Positions 53,587 through 64,000 of a stretch of DNA of 64,000 bases are shown here, piece after piece. The translations under genes and the position numbers were made by a program. Within the stretch, counting starts at the first letter, position 1; each line of letters starts with the position of its first letter. Location of the stretch: NCBI GenBank assembly GCA_039707465.1, contig CM077645.1, positions 60,480,850-60,544,849 of the forward strand. The letters are read 5' to 3'. Under the pieces are notes generated by a model, which did no database searches, was not told the origin of the DNA, and saw nothing but the letters and a program-made list of their open reading frames with translations. The stretch is from Rhabdophis nuchalis (Eukaryota; Chordata; Lepidosauria; Squamata; Natricidae).

Positions 53587-56169
53587 ATATTGTAGACTTG
53601 CCTACAGCAGTGCAAAATATTATTATTATAGCAGAAAGGTTTATTTTTCCTTTAAAAATGTTAGCTGTAAAAATAGGTTCTGCTTACTACATAGACATCT
53701 CTGTTTTTCTCATGTATATTTTGAACAATATTTAATAAACAATACAATAATAGTGAATGAAAAATGTAATTTCTCACATGTTGTATATTTTCTTTTGAAG
53801 ATTTTTAAATTATTGAGGAAGCACTCTTCCTGATCTCCTGATCATTCAATACTTACAAATTTCAATAATATTTCCAGGATATACAGGACAACTTCTTATA
53901 TCAAGAAAACAATTTACCTGTGTTACCCTTGGGTTGTGAGAGAGACCCTGGATAGGTTCTTCGTGTTTCAAAAGATTGGGAACAGAAAGAGGACAACTAA
54001 TGACTCTATTAATTTGCTGGTTTTGTAACAGAGCTCCAGTACTGTAGAATATAGGAGGATGTCACCAAAGATTCCAGACATTAGGATGTCAGCACTGGGC
54101 TGTGTAATTCCAGGGAGCTCAGCTAAATGGATTAGAGTCCAAACAGCTGACAATGTAAGTGTGGAATCTAGACTGTGGCAGGAATCAGACCGTGGTAACA
54201 AAGAAGTAACAGAGATCTCAAACATGGAAGAAGCATAGCTCATTAGGTAAAGCAGCTGACAATAGACAGCAACAGTAAAGGGCAGTTAGGGCAAAAGCCA
54301 GGAGACAATCAAGTTCACTGCAGCTGGGGAAGCAACAATTGGTACTGAACAAATCCCAACCAGTTCAGACCCAGTTTGCCAACAACCTCATCCAGGCCAT
54401 CCAGATCTACTAGCATCACAAGAGATTCGTCCCTGCACAGGGTAGTGCCTGGGAATGAAGTGTGTGGCACTTATGAGGAAAAAGGGGAAAAAGACAAATC
54501 TTCTACTATAGATCACAAAAGATTGAGGGATCTCCAGAGTGAAGTATGTCTTTCTTAGCACCAGTAACCCAGTGGATACTATACTTTTCTGCAAGGAAGC
54601 CAATGTGTCTGGACGTTAATCTGCATGGTGGTAATAAAAGCCAGAAGTAAGAAGAAAAGATTAAATGGGAGGAAAAATATTTTAGCTACAATGGTCAGAA
54701 ATGTCCTACAATAGCAGATTAGGCTATTCTAGCACTATCCACAGTTAGGAAAAGCTTATATGTCAGAGTTAGGAGATTAGAAAAGTGTTCCGGGTTAAAA
54801 TACTTCCATTAATATAATTTTTATACTAAAATGAGTTAACATATTATGCTAAAAAAACACAATGCCATATGTCTTGCTTGACTTAAATTTTGTATTTTGA
54901 GTTGACATTTTCTCTAGTAAATAATTATTATATTTAATATTTCCATAGTTCTAAATTGTGGATTTAAAATTTATATAAATATGTATTTTCAAGTATCATA
55001 AGAAAAGCCTATGTGTAATGAAGAAACAACTTTATTTTTGCTTAAAGCGTGTTTCAGTGTGTGTATGTTTTAAATTTGAAGTTAGCTCCTTAGTGAACAA
55101 AAACAGGTTTAGTCAACATGATGGCTTAGAGGGATAAGATCTTAAAACTGTGAGATAGATTCTTGCCTCTTGTTCCCTTTACTGTGGAGGCTGTTGGGGA
55201 TTTATTCTAGTGATGTTTATACTTTATTTTTAGATATATAGCTTGTGAAAAAAGTTGTAGCAATAAATACAGTTTGTTGGTGTGTAAAAGAATGTTTGTG
55301 TAAGAGGGACAGAGAGAAAAAGAAATAATGAGCAGAATTCTTAGAAATGTGTGGCTGTTTATGTGTATATTTTATATTTGAATATTGAACAATATTTGAC
55401 AAACATTGTATTTGAATATGTAATTAAACAATGTAATATTGTATTAACATATTGGTCAATGAAGAAAAATTATGAAATCTAAGAGCTGATTAAAATTGAC
55501 TTATCTATCAGAATTATTACTTCTGTTTCTCTGTGGAAATCTTGTAAAATAAATGTATTGGTTTATAATATTAATGTTTATCACACACAGTAGAAAGCAT
55601 TTCTTAATATATTACATTGAAAGATATCCACCCCTTTCTTCTTAGAGGGGATTAGAAAGTAAATGTAATAAAAAATAAAAGTGAATATTTAGTTACTAGT
55701 TTTTACATTTTTGATTTAGCTATGAAAAATAAGACAACATGAGTGAATGAATATCGGAACAAATGAAGGACAATTACATTGAATAAATGTATCAGTAGTC
55801 AAGAAGAAGCTGTCCTTTAAATGGAAAGATATTTGTTTTAGATCAGGTTGCATTCATACATTAAAATAATGGTGTGAACTTTTCAGCCTAAGATTACAAC
55901 TTTTGAAGAGTTCTCATAAAGACTTATTTCAGATTGGAAATAATAAATGTCCTTGCTTTATAAAGACTATGTAGCATACATTGATAAGAAATACCATTTT
56001 GAAAGAGATGCCTTAGAATTTATGATAAATATAATATTCATATACTCACATGCTCATATATACATCTTAAAACAAAAGTATAGAGAGAGTATGTCTTCTG
56101 GAGCGCAATTGTATGTATTCTTAAACTTTATAGTTGAACAAAAAATAATCTGAATATTGCATTTGCTAT
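53587..56169. other. Unique AT-rich sequence
   Basis: No gene or recognised transposon. The segment 53940-54620 is less AT-rich and could be an old repeat of unknown type, but no match is seen within the window. Confidence 0.45.
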
Positions 56170-56504
56170 TACCGTATTTATCGGCGTATAACACGCACAG
56201 GCGTATAACACGCACCTTCATTTTAAGAGGGAAATTTCAGGGGGAAAAATTAAATTTCAAATAAAGAACTTTGAAGCAAAATAAGGGTAGCTCAGAACTT
56301 TTTTTAATTAATATTATTACCACTTATAAGGTAAATAATGTAAAAGGACAGTAAAAGCAACTGTTTTAACAAAGAAACTTGGATATTCTGTTTTTACAAA
56401 AGTTTACTCAGAAATCGCTATCCCCTCCCTTCCTGTCTCTCTTTGTCATTCTCTCTGTGTCTGTCAGATTCTGATTCCCTTCCTTCCTCCCTCCCTCCCT
56501 CCCT

Positions 56505-56545
<41 letters not shown>

Positions 56546-56596
56546 TCTCTGGCGGGCAGGCAGGAAAGCAAGCAAGGCGGCTGGAGGAGGGGAAGG

Positions 56597-57860
56597 AGGA
56601 GGAGATGACGGGCACGGAGGCACGGAGCTCTTCCCCGCGGAAGAGGAAAGAGCCACCGAGTCAGTGAATGAGTCTGGGAAGCCAGAGATAGCAAAAAGAA
56701 AAAGAAAAAGAAAAAAGGAGGGTGGAAGAAAACTGATCCGGACTCTTGTTAGCGAGAGGGAAAAAGAAAAGAAAAAAAAGAGCGCTCGCAAGGGGAAAAG
56801 CATTCAAGGAAGAGTTGGCGAGAGAGGTTTAAGAGAATCTTCACGTTGTCCTCGAGAAATTCAGGGATTTAAAGTTTAGGGTCGCCGAACTGCTCTTTGC
56901 TTTCCTCCCACCCCGCCACATCTTTTCGATGGCTGTAATATCTTCTGGCTGTTTTTAATTTCATCTGTCTCCCCCCCTCCCCTCCCCGGGAAGAGGGAGG
57001 AAGAAAGAGCAGCTTTTCTTGGGTCGAATTTATTTTTCTTCCACCGAAGGGGGCATGTCCATCGGTTCTTCTGACAGCTTTCCCCCCCTCTTGCTCCTAC
57101 AAGGAAGCCAACCCGAGGATAATCTTGAAATACACCAGTTCCCCCGGATTTGCTGCTGCGGGCGCCTCCTTCTGCGCTGGCTTCTCCCCTTTTCCCACTT
57201 CCCGGCTGTTTTGCCGCCGCCGCCGCCCCTCGGCGAGCTCCCGAGGTTTGGAAAGAGCCGGGAAGTGGGGAAAGGGGAGAAGCCAGCGCAGAAGGAGGCG
57301 CCCGCAGCAGCAAATCCGGGGGAACTGGTGTATTTCAAGATTATCCTCGGGTTGGCTTCCTTGTAGGAGCAAGAGGGGGGGAAAGCTGTCAGAAGAACCG
57401 ATGGACATGCCCCCTTCGGTGGAAGAAAAATAAATTCGACCCAAGAAAAGCTGCTCTTTCTTCCTCCCTCTTCCCGGGGAGGGGAGGGGGGGAGACAGAT
57501 GAAATTAAAAACAGCCAGAAGATATTACAGCCATCGAAAAGATGTGGCGGGGTGGGAGGAAAGCAAAGAGCAGTTCGGCGACCCTAAACTTTAAATCCCT
57601 GAATTTCTCGAGGACAACGTGAAGATTCTCTTAAACCTCTCTCGCCAACTCTTCCTTGAATGCTTTTCCCCTTGCGAGCGCTCTTTTTTTTCTTTTCTTT
57701 TTCCCTCTCGCTAACAAGAGTCCGGATCAGTTTTCTTCCACCCTCCTTTTTTCTTTTTCTTTTTGCTATCTCTGGCTTCCCAGACTCATTCACTGACTTG
57801 GTGGCTCTTTCCTCTTCCGCGGGGAAGAGCTCCGTGCCTCCGTGCCCGTCATCTCCTCCT
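56597..57860. repeat. Near-perfect inverted repeat, arms about 610 bp, 48-bp spacer
   Basis: The left arm ends at 57207 and the right arm starts at 57256; positions summing to 114463 are complementary, so there is no indel for at least 331 bp on each side. One difference is seen there (TTTTCCC against TTTCCCC near 57190). Farther out there is one 6-bp length difference in a GAAAAA run near 56700 and one C/T difference near 56658. Identity is therefore about 99 percent. The 48-bp spacer holds (GCC)n and CCTCGGCGAGCTCCCGAGG. Mirrored 145-, 115- and 102-codon frames on opposite strands are a consequence of the symmetry. Confidence 0.92.
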
Positions 57861-58040
57861 ACTTCTCCTCCTCCTCCTGCTGCTGCTGCTGGAACTGGCG
57901 GCGGTGGCGGCGGCGAAACAGCCGGGAAGTGGGGAAAGGGGGGAAGCCCCTCGACCTTGCTCTATCTGCCAGCGGAGGAGGCGCCCACCGCGGGGAAGAG
58001 CTCCGTGCCTCCGGGGCCATCATCTCCTCCTCCTTCCCCT
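57861..58040. repeat. Right-arm-only insertion/duplication, about 177 bp
   Basis: The arms lose register near 57860 and regain it at 58083 (paired with 56551), giving about 177 extra bases on the right. The extra segment repeats neighbouring text: AACAGCCGGGAAGTGGGG, as at the spacer edge, and CGCGGGGAAGAGCTCCGTGC, as at about 57819. It therefore arose by internal duplication or template switching. Confidence 0.75.
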
Positions 58041-58083
58041 CCTCCTCCTCCAGCCGCCTTGCTTGCTTTCCTGCCTGCCCGCC

Positions 58084-58084
<1 letters not shown>

Positions 58085-58111
<27 letters not shown>
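58085..58111. repeat. (GA)n tract, partner of the (CT)n tract at about 56511-56550
   Basis: The outer edges of both arms carry complementary GA/CT microsatellites. The left one is longer and preceded by a CCTT repeat (56477-56510). Confidence 0.9.
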
Positions 58112-58115
<4 letters not shown>

Positions 58116-58309
58116 GACGGCCGCGGCGCTTCGCTGAGGGAAAAAGAAGACAGCGCAGCCACCTTGAGAACGCGGAGGACTTACGGTTCCCGGGTCCATG
58201 TAAACTTATATCGGCGTATAACGCGCATATCGGCGTATAACACGCATACATCATTTGCCCCCTATTTTCAGGGGGGAAAAGTGTGTGTTATACGCCGATA
58301 AATACGGTA

Positions 58310-58870
58310 ATTTGTAAAGTTCTTTGGCCTTTTTTGAAAACTATTACAATTTAATCATTTTAATTAAAACATGCTTTTTTGTGTGCCTTTTGTCTCATTT
58401 GAGATCTATTCCATAATAAAATATTGACTGAAAATGAAACTTAAGAAGGAAGTCTGGGCCAGAATAGAGCTGGCTGTTATACATTTAAATTGTAGTCTGT
58501 TTTATATATTTTATGCTATAGAGTCAACCCCTTGATTTAAAAAATAATAATAACAATGGGCTATGCTTCCCTTTGTAATAAATGCCAATTCACCAAGTTC
58601 TTACATTTTTTGTACAAAGATAGCAAAGTGTAGTGTATATCATGTGATTTATTATACTCCATATTTCTCAGGTGATCTGATTAAATTCTAGGAATTATGA
58701 ATAGGAGAAAGGAAGTCCTAGAAACATAGTTGACTGCTAGGAATTGCTTCCAAGCAAACTGAAATCCATTTGCTAAATATATAAGGACAAGGCCAAAGAA
58801 GCAAAAAGGAGACAGTAATTTAATGTTTTAATCTCTACTGTCACCACATCAGTCATAAATACAGGGCAGC
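58310..58870. other. Unique AT-rich sequence
   Basis: Nothing recognised. Confidence 0.5.
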
Positions 58871-59290
58871 ATGCCTATCTGAAATGCCAAACCAGAATGC
58901 CTATTTTTAAACTTTAGACTGGACATGCTGAGGGTATGGATCAATTATGCACCATAAAGTGTCTGCGGTAATATTTTTCATCAGCTCCAAATATTTGGTT
59001 ACATATGCAATTGATTGGCAGGCATGACTTTTGAGTCTACTGGCCAAATTCATAATTCCAATTTTCTGATAGTTAATTTCCAATTTATTTTCTGTGCAAA
59101 ATTGCATAAGAGATCTCAATGCTCTTCTGAGATATATAGGAATCCTAGATAATATATCCTATGTTATCTGCATATAACACAGAGAAAGCCATTTTTTCTC
59201 TCAACTTGGGATAATTAAAGTCCAAATTTCTTAGATAAGCTACCAAGTAATATAGAAATCAAACAACAATGGGGCTAGGATATAAGTTCT
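58871..59290 (-). pseudogene. Decayed LINE reverse-transcriptase fragment (YADN)
   Basis: Minus-strand pieces read LYADNI near 59170 (YADD-like, second Asp now Asn) and, one frame away, DILSRIPIYLRRALRSLMQF (about 59150-59090). The frame then continues as CTENKLEINYQKIGIMNLAS in an open stretch at 58907-59119. The order YADD, SR(I/T)P, LRRAL, FC, L-IN-KT is that of a LINE polymerase thumb region distinct from the CR1 and L2 copies here. Clade is not assigned. Frameshifts and the Asp change show it is dead and old. Confidence 0.65.
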
Positions 59291-59903
59291 CTCCCCTTTT
59301 GGGGGGATATAAAATGGATGTAAAATTTACTTGGGGTTACAAGCAAACAGTAAAACGAATATGATATAGAGTTTTCAGCAATTGTGGCTGGAATTAATGC
59401 TATAATTCTATAACTGAATGAGTAATTTCTTCTCCCTTTTTCTTAATTTCAAGGCCCAGTCCCTAGAAATACAACCATATCATGTATAGAAGTAAACAAA
59501 GCAGAGCTCTGTTCAAATAGTCCTATGGAAAATAATGACTCAAATAATGTAAGACCAAGGTAAATTAAAAGGTAGTTAGGAAGCATCTGGCAGTCATGAA
59601 CATGCATAGGTTTCCCAGATAATCTTAAAAAACTCTATTTAGTGATTACTTTTGTTGTCCTAAGTACTTGCTCATTCAGTGTTCTGGTCTCACAAGGACA
59701 GCAACACATACTGAATATACAGGAGGCACTTTAGCCTCATACGATCACTTAATACAATGTTGTATTTCCATAAAGCAATGTTACTATCCCAGCCACATGA
59801 CTACTAAAAAATCCTACTGATAGACTCTCAAGAAATATTCTCAACTAACAGAAAGGTTATCTTGATTGACTTCACTCAGTGATATAGTACTCTGAACCAT
59901 TCA
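59291..59903. other. Unique AT-rich sequence
   Basis: No gene or recognised transposon. It may contain more of the decayed LINE upstream of 59290, but no motif could be read. Confidence 0.45.
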
Positions 59904-59905
59904 TA

Positions 59906-60503
59906 CCGTGTTTTCCCCAAAATAAGACCAGGTCCTATTCTCTTTTGGCCCCAAAAATAAACATTACGGCTTATTTGGGGGGGGGGGAGTGTCTTATTTT
60001 TTCCCCTTGTATAGGAGGCCCACTTCTTGCTTGCGGTGGAGCAAGAGGCCATGCAGAGTGCCACTGCACACTGGGGGTTGGAAGTACTTCATGTACCCCA
60101 TACCAGCTTATCTCAGGGCCCCTGCAGCCAGGCCATCCATGCCCCAACACCTGCCTCACCTCATAACAGCAGCATCAACATGCTGCTCTGCCTCCTGCTC
60201 TGTTGCGGCCACAACTAAACAGAAGTAGGCCAGCGGCTACTGCACATAACTGCTGGTTCTGCCACTGCAAGGCAGGTGTCAGAACGTGGATGGCCTGGCT
60301 GCATGTAAGCTGGTGCAGGGCACATGGGGAAGCTCCACCACTACTCCGCCTTGTCCTGTGGCTATGGCACCATGAGCAACTACACAGAATGGATAGGTTC
60401 TTAATCAGGGTTTATTTTGGGGGGTAGGGCTTATGTTAGATATATGCATAAAAGCATGCTAGGGCTTATTTTTGGGATAGGGTTTGTTTTTGGGAAAACA
60501 GGA
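59906..60503. mobile_element. TA-flanked MITE with CCGTGTTTTCCCCAAAATAA termini
   Basis: The left end is CCGTGTTTTCCCCAAAATAA and the right end, reverse complemented, TCCTGTTTTCCCAAAAACAA. TA lies on both sides (59904-59905 and 60504-60505). Subterminal GGCTTATTT and GGGCTTATTTTTGGG copies repeat the motif. The 598-bp interior is GC-rich and non-coding. The fragment at 29913-30155 is a relative. Confidence 0.78.
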
Positions 60504-61817
60504 TACATTTATCTCTGTTGTTCTTTCATGCGACAAGACCACTGTTGAATAAATATTAAGTCAATATTATTCAAAAGTCTGTGTAAAAATGTTTTTTTTA
60601 AAATTGCTATATATTGCCTGCTGACAGAGTTGTGCAACAAAGCTTGGTTTTTTTTCTTTTTCAAATTTGTCTTGGGCATTAATTTTAAACTTTTTGTTTT
60701 CTGAATCAGGACAGTTAAACCTCTTTTTAAAATACTGTGGCAGGGGGGTTACCAAAAAATCAGGACCAGGCCAGTCACAAAATATTACTTACTTACAAAT
60801 GTCAAAGGTTATGTTTCAACAAAAAATATTTTTTTAAAAAATATTTGTAATAATGTAATTTATATAAAACATTGACTACCACTCATGTTGTTCAGTACAC
60901 CTATCTTGGCTATATTTATCAGCCGAACCATATATAATTTTTGTGAATATTTCTTCTTAGGTTTTATCCTATGCTTACCTATATAATACAATTAAATTTT
61001 AAGTGTGACATTCCAACTGCTTATTTTATAAATTTTGAAGGTCATTCCCTGTGAATTACTAAAATACTTTTGTTTACATCTTTTTCCAAATCATGAAGAA
61101 GATGCAATATGAAAAGAAAAGATCGTTCTGAAAATTATTTTTATTTTGTTCATTCAGCAATCTCATTTTATGAATTTACACCTATGGAATGCTAATATAT
61201 TTTTTAGAGTGGGAAACTAAAGTCAATACAACCTTCAGAATTCAGAGAAATTCTTGTAACCAAAGAAATAATAGTTTTAAAATATATGGAGAAAATTAGA
61301 ATACTGCAATATCACAAAGAAAGCTATTTATTATTTTTTCAACAGCTATACTCATTCAAGTTGGTTTAAAATGTTTAATATAAATGTTAATAGAGAGCTA
61401 TTTTCTGAAATCATAGTTAACACTACCTGCAATTTATTCTGAAAGACTTTCTAAAAGACAACAAAAGTGGGTTGTTCATAGGATTTTCCAGGAGACATTT
61501 ATTTTAGAGTACTATTTACTTTTATGATGTTTATTCATCACCCACAGATGGGTGTGAACCTTACTGGTTTTATCCTCTAAAGAGTTACCTATTTTTATAC
61601 TCATTTCTTTTTTAGGCTATATAATATTTTTCTTTAACTATTCTTAAGAAGACTAGAAACACAGAAGCTAAAATGAATGTTTCCCCTCTACATAATGTAG
61701 TTTTTAAAGAAAAAAAAGTAACTAAACAGTACTCATCAGACAGTTGGTGTTAGTAGCAAAAACATATTTGAGTTTCCATGTCTACTGCCTATCTGTTTGC
61801 CTTTTTAATTAAATAGT
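60504..61817. other. Unique AT-rich sequence
   Basis: No gene or recognised transposon. Confidence 0.5.
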
Positions 61818-61910
61818 ATTTACAATCAAACAGGAAAAATGCATCTAAAATTACACATCAATAAATTTGATGTGTAATTTTAGATGCATTTTTCCTGTTT
61901 GATTGTAAAT
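61818..61910. repeat. Perfect 44-bp hairpin with 5-nt loop
   Basis: Arm 61818-61861 and arm 61867-61910 are exact reverse complements, with loop TAAAT. AATCAAACAGGA, part of the first arm, is repeated again directly after the second arm (61908-61919). The full identity implies a very recent snap-back event, or strong constraint on the fold. No terminal motif or duplication marks it as a transposon. Confidence 0.97.
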
Positions 61911-63359
61911 CAAACAGGATTCCAAAATAATGATTCAGTATAATCAAAGAACAGCACAAAAAGACGAGAAGTTCAACACATTTGTCTTTAAATTTTATGT
62001 TCTTCAGTTTTTATCTGAAAATGACATTCCTCATATTCTCCCCATTTTTTCCATTTTTTAACTGTGGTTGAATATCACACACTTTCTATTTCCATACATG
62101 TTATGAATAATCCAATGTTAGATAATTGCTTGTCAATACAATCAGTATTAATGATTGTTCTAAGGTATTTTCCACCATTCATAGGACTCATTAATTGGAA
62201 CACTCAACACGTTCTTTGGATATTGTCCTTCAATATTTTTGGTATTTTTTTTTTAATGTAACACTTATTATTGTATTCATCAGTGTATGGGATTTTCCAT
62301 TCACTAATTCCTTTGATTACTCTGGTTCTATTTTTATTTGTGAACTTTTAATTTAATTTTGTTTATAAACTTGTGAGAACTGAAGTAATCTGAGTTGCTG
62401 TTGCTGTATTTTCATATGTGGAATAGAGAGAGGAAACAAGTATGCTGTGGAAATATTTTGATTATGAAAACTGTGGCTAAGATATCAATCATTAGGTATA
62501 CTGAAAATCCCTTATTTTTAATTTATTACCTTTGGAAAATTTAAATGATAGGGAAGGTGGTATATCTAAAGAGTTTTTAATCTCTTATTAAAGGTCTAAA
62601 ATTGTTGAGATATTTAAAGGTATAAATTTAAACTTTTGCATAGACAATTTAATATGTTGAATTGGTTCATAATTTCTTATCTTCCCTGATGAAATAAAAA
62701 TCAAGTTTTCTCTTTGAAAAATTAGTGTCTGTATTGAGACTGCTAGATGTTGTTAGCAGAAAGATTTTCTGTGTTGTATGCTGGTTACCTGAGGTTATAT
62801 TCTGGATGCTCTCAGAACAGCTGGGCTGATTATTAAAAAATGCCTCATAGTTACTTCCAACCAAGGTTAATCAATACTTAGTATAAAGCTTTACATGTGA
62901 GAAAGTTATTTAAGCACTGCTTGCCCCCGGAATAATAAAGAATGAAAAAATAATGCAGAACAAATATGTTGAAGAGTTCAAAAAAGCAGAAGAGTTTTTT
63001 AGGGGGGAGAAATATGCAACAAAAAGCATATTTAAACTATACTTTTCTGGATGGTTTGTGGTGATAAAGACTGGAAGAGGGAGTCCTATGTATGCTGTAT
63101 TGATCACCTGAAGCAAAAACAGTTTATAACTCTAAAGCATTATCATCATCATCCTTTGACCTTCTACCTCTAGTTCAAAGGCGTTGCTTTCCAAAGCAGC
63201 AAAGGCTTTGGTGCTCAGGATTATTAAAGATACAAGTTTAGATATTGATATAAAACTTTAATTTATATGTTCTTTTCATATCTATTTTCATTATTATAAT
63301 ATTTGTTGTTTTGTATTTGCATAGAATTTTCCAAACGTAAGCCTGATACATTTTTTTTT
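61911..63359. other. Unique AT-rich sequence
   Basis: No gene or recognised transposon. Confidence 0.5.
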
Positions 63360-64000
63360 TTTAAATTCGATTTATATTCCGTCCTTCTCCACGAGGGACC
63401 CAGGGCGGCGCACAGGAATTTAAAAGCATATAAGACAAAATATACAAAATTTAAAAGCATATTAAATTATTAGAACCAATCCTATGCTAAAACCAGATTA
63501 AAAACCCCAATTTAAAACTATCTAAAATAGCCCCAGTGGGAGGTTAGGCTAGGCCGGCTTGCTGAAAAAGATGTGTCTTTAGACACTGGCGGAAGAGGCG
63601 GAGGTCCGAGATGGTACGTAGTTCAGGGGGGAGGTCGTTCCAAAGGGCAGGGCCTGCCACAGAGAAGGCTCTTCCCCTGGGTGTCGCCAGACGGCATTGT
63701 CCGGCCGATGGCACCCTGAGAAGGCCCTTTCTGTGGGAGCAGATCGGCCGTAGGGATGTATGGGGAAGGAGACGGTCTCGCATATAACTAGGCCCCAAGC
63801 CATGGAGCGATTTAAAGATGGTCGTCAAAACCTTGAAGCGCACCCGAAAGACCACAGGAAGCCAGTGCAGCTCGCGCAGGATAGGTGTTATGTGGGAGTA
63901 TCTCGGAGCTCCCGTTATTACCCGCGCGGCTGCATTCTGGATTAGCTGTAGCTTTCGAGTGCACCTCAAGGGAAGCCCCATGTAGAGAGCATTGCAGTAG
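63360..64000 (-). mobile_element. L2-clade LINE 3' part, continuing past the window end
   Basis: The minus-strand 3' end (CGTCCTTCTCCACGAGGGAC on the plus strand) is followed by the same layout as 4283-5026, to which it is very similar. It runs off the window at 64000 while still in coding sequence, so its 5' extent is unknown. Confidence 0.9.
63544..63981 (-). pseudogene. L2 LINE ORF2 C-terminal region, open but partial
   Basis: 145 open codons with LQLIQNAAARVITGA, ELHWLPVVFRVRFK, GLGPSYMRDRLLPHTS and AGPALWNDLPPELR, the blocks that follow the reverse transcriptase in this family. The natural stop is kept. The Met at 63981 is internal. Whether an intact polymerase lies beyond the window cannot be seen. 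Confidence 0.85.

Larger units (their letters stand above)
56172..58307. mobile_element. TA-flanked foldback DNA element with giant inverted arms
   Basis: Termini CCGTATTTATCGGCGTATAA run into CACGCAC on the left and, reverse complemented, CACACAC on the right, with TA on both sides (56170-56171 and 58308-58309). The motif GGCGTATAACACGCAC recurs just inside: a second copy at the left end, and two in direct orientation before the right end. Between the termini, arms of about 610 bp are near-identical inverted repeats around 57231.5. The element is CpG- and purine-rich, unlike its surroundings. No transposase is present. The terminal style resembles the family at 34.3 and 44.2 kb (A-C-C-G-T-A-T-T-T start, GTATAA, CGCAC), suggesting a related transposase. 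Confidence 0.85.

Noticed and set aside
54376..54603. Short hydrophilic frames on both strands
   Set aside because: 60 and 71 codons, mutually overlapping, with no motif; likely chance in less AT-rich DNA.
56876..57587. Paired 145-, 115- and 102-codon frames on both strands
   Set aside because: Symmetry artefacts of the inverted repeat; their protein similarity to each other is not evidence of selection.
57660..58301. 213-codon plus-strand frame in the foldback element
   Set aside because: Low-complexity Phe/Ser/Pro text mirrored on the opposite strand by the palindrome; no domain.

Overview
This is a 64-kb piece of an AT-rich vertebrate nuclear genome, most likely a squamate reptile and plausibly a snake. 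The evidence is the repeat community: a full-length CR1 LINE, several L2-clade LINEs, a BovB/RTE LINE fragment, tRNA-derived SINEs, hAT-type and TA-flanked DNA elements, and very long pure microsatellites. No multi-exon host gene, tRNA, rRNA, CRISPR or prokaryotic feature is visible. The window reads as a gene desert or very large intron built from layered mobile elements. Species and family names are recognised from sequence character only; no search was run.

Layout. 1-3039: mostly unique AT-rich sequence, with a tRNA-derived SINE (985-1202) and a composite retro-element (1724-2496) that joins a CpG-rich head, a broken cordon-bleu-like (KRRAP) body and a LINE-type tail. 3040-5560: a 2.5-kb hAT-like element with a perfect 8-bp target duplication, carrying internal inverted repeats, a (GA)n tract and a nested L2. 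7.3-7.8 kb: a 460-bp (ATAAT)n array. 8.7-9.5 kb: a CR1 fragment split by a second hAT-like copy. 12.5-14.4 kb: a 5'-truncated L2 with a 555-codon open frame whose reverse transcriptase has a Gly in place of the motif-A Asp. 15.8-16.5 kb: a MITE-like element split by a small hAT with a perfect 8-bp duplication. 18.77-22.97 kb: an apparently intact CR1 on the minus strand (ORF1 esterase-type, ORF2 endonuclease/reverse transcriptase). 23-34 kb: unique sequence, a MITE fragment and a BovB fragment. 34.3-34.8 and 44.2-45.3 kb: two TA-flanked elements of one family. 35.1 kb and 40.5-41.9 kb: CR1 fragments, the second split by a third hAT-like copy and followed by a SINE. 49.9-51.1 kb: ancient L2 pieces. 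51.8-53.6 kb: MIR-like and tRNA SINE remnants and another repeat. 56.17-58.31 kb: a TA-flanked element with about 600-bp near-identical inverted arms around a 48-bp spacer. 58.9-59.3 kb: a decayed LINE reverse transcriptase. 59.9-60.5 kb: another TA-flanked MITE. 61.8 kb: a perfect 44-bp hairpin. 63.36 kb to the end: an L2 running off the window.

The only genes likely to encode working proteins are the two CR1 frames. Together they encode a zinc-knuckle/SGNH-hydrolase ORF1 protein and the endonuclease plus reverse transcriptase used for target-primed reverse transcription. The other CR1 pieces share its 3' end and are 5'-truncated or split. Three GC-richer islands without repeat character (about 26.1, 33.1 and 46.8 kb) are candidate conserved regulatory elements.
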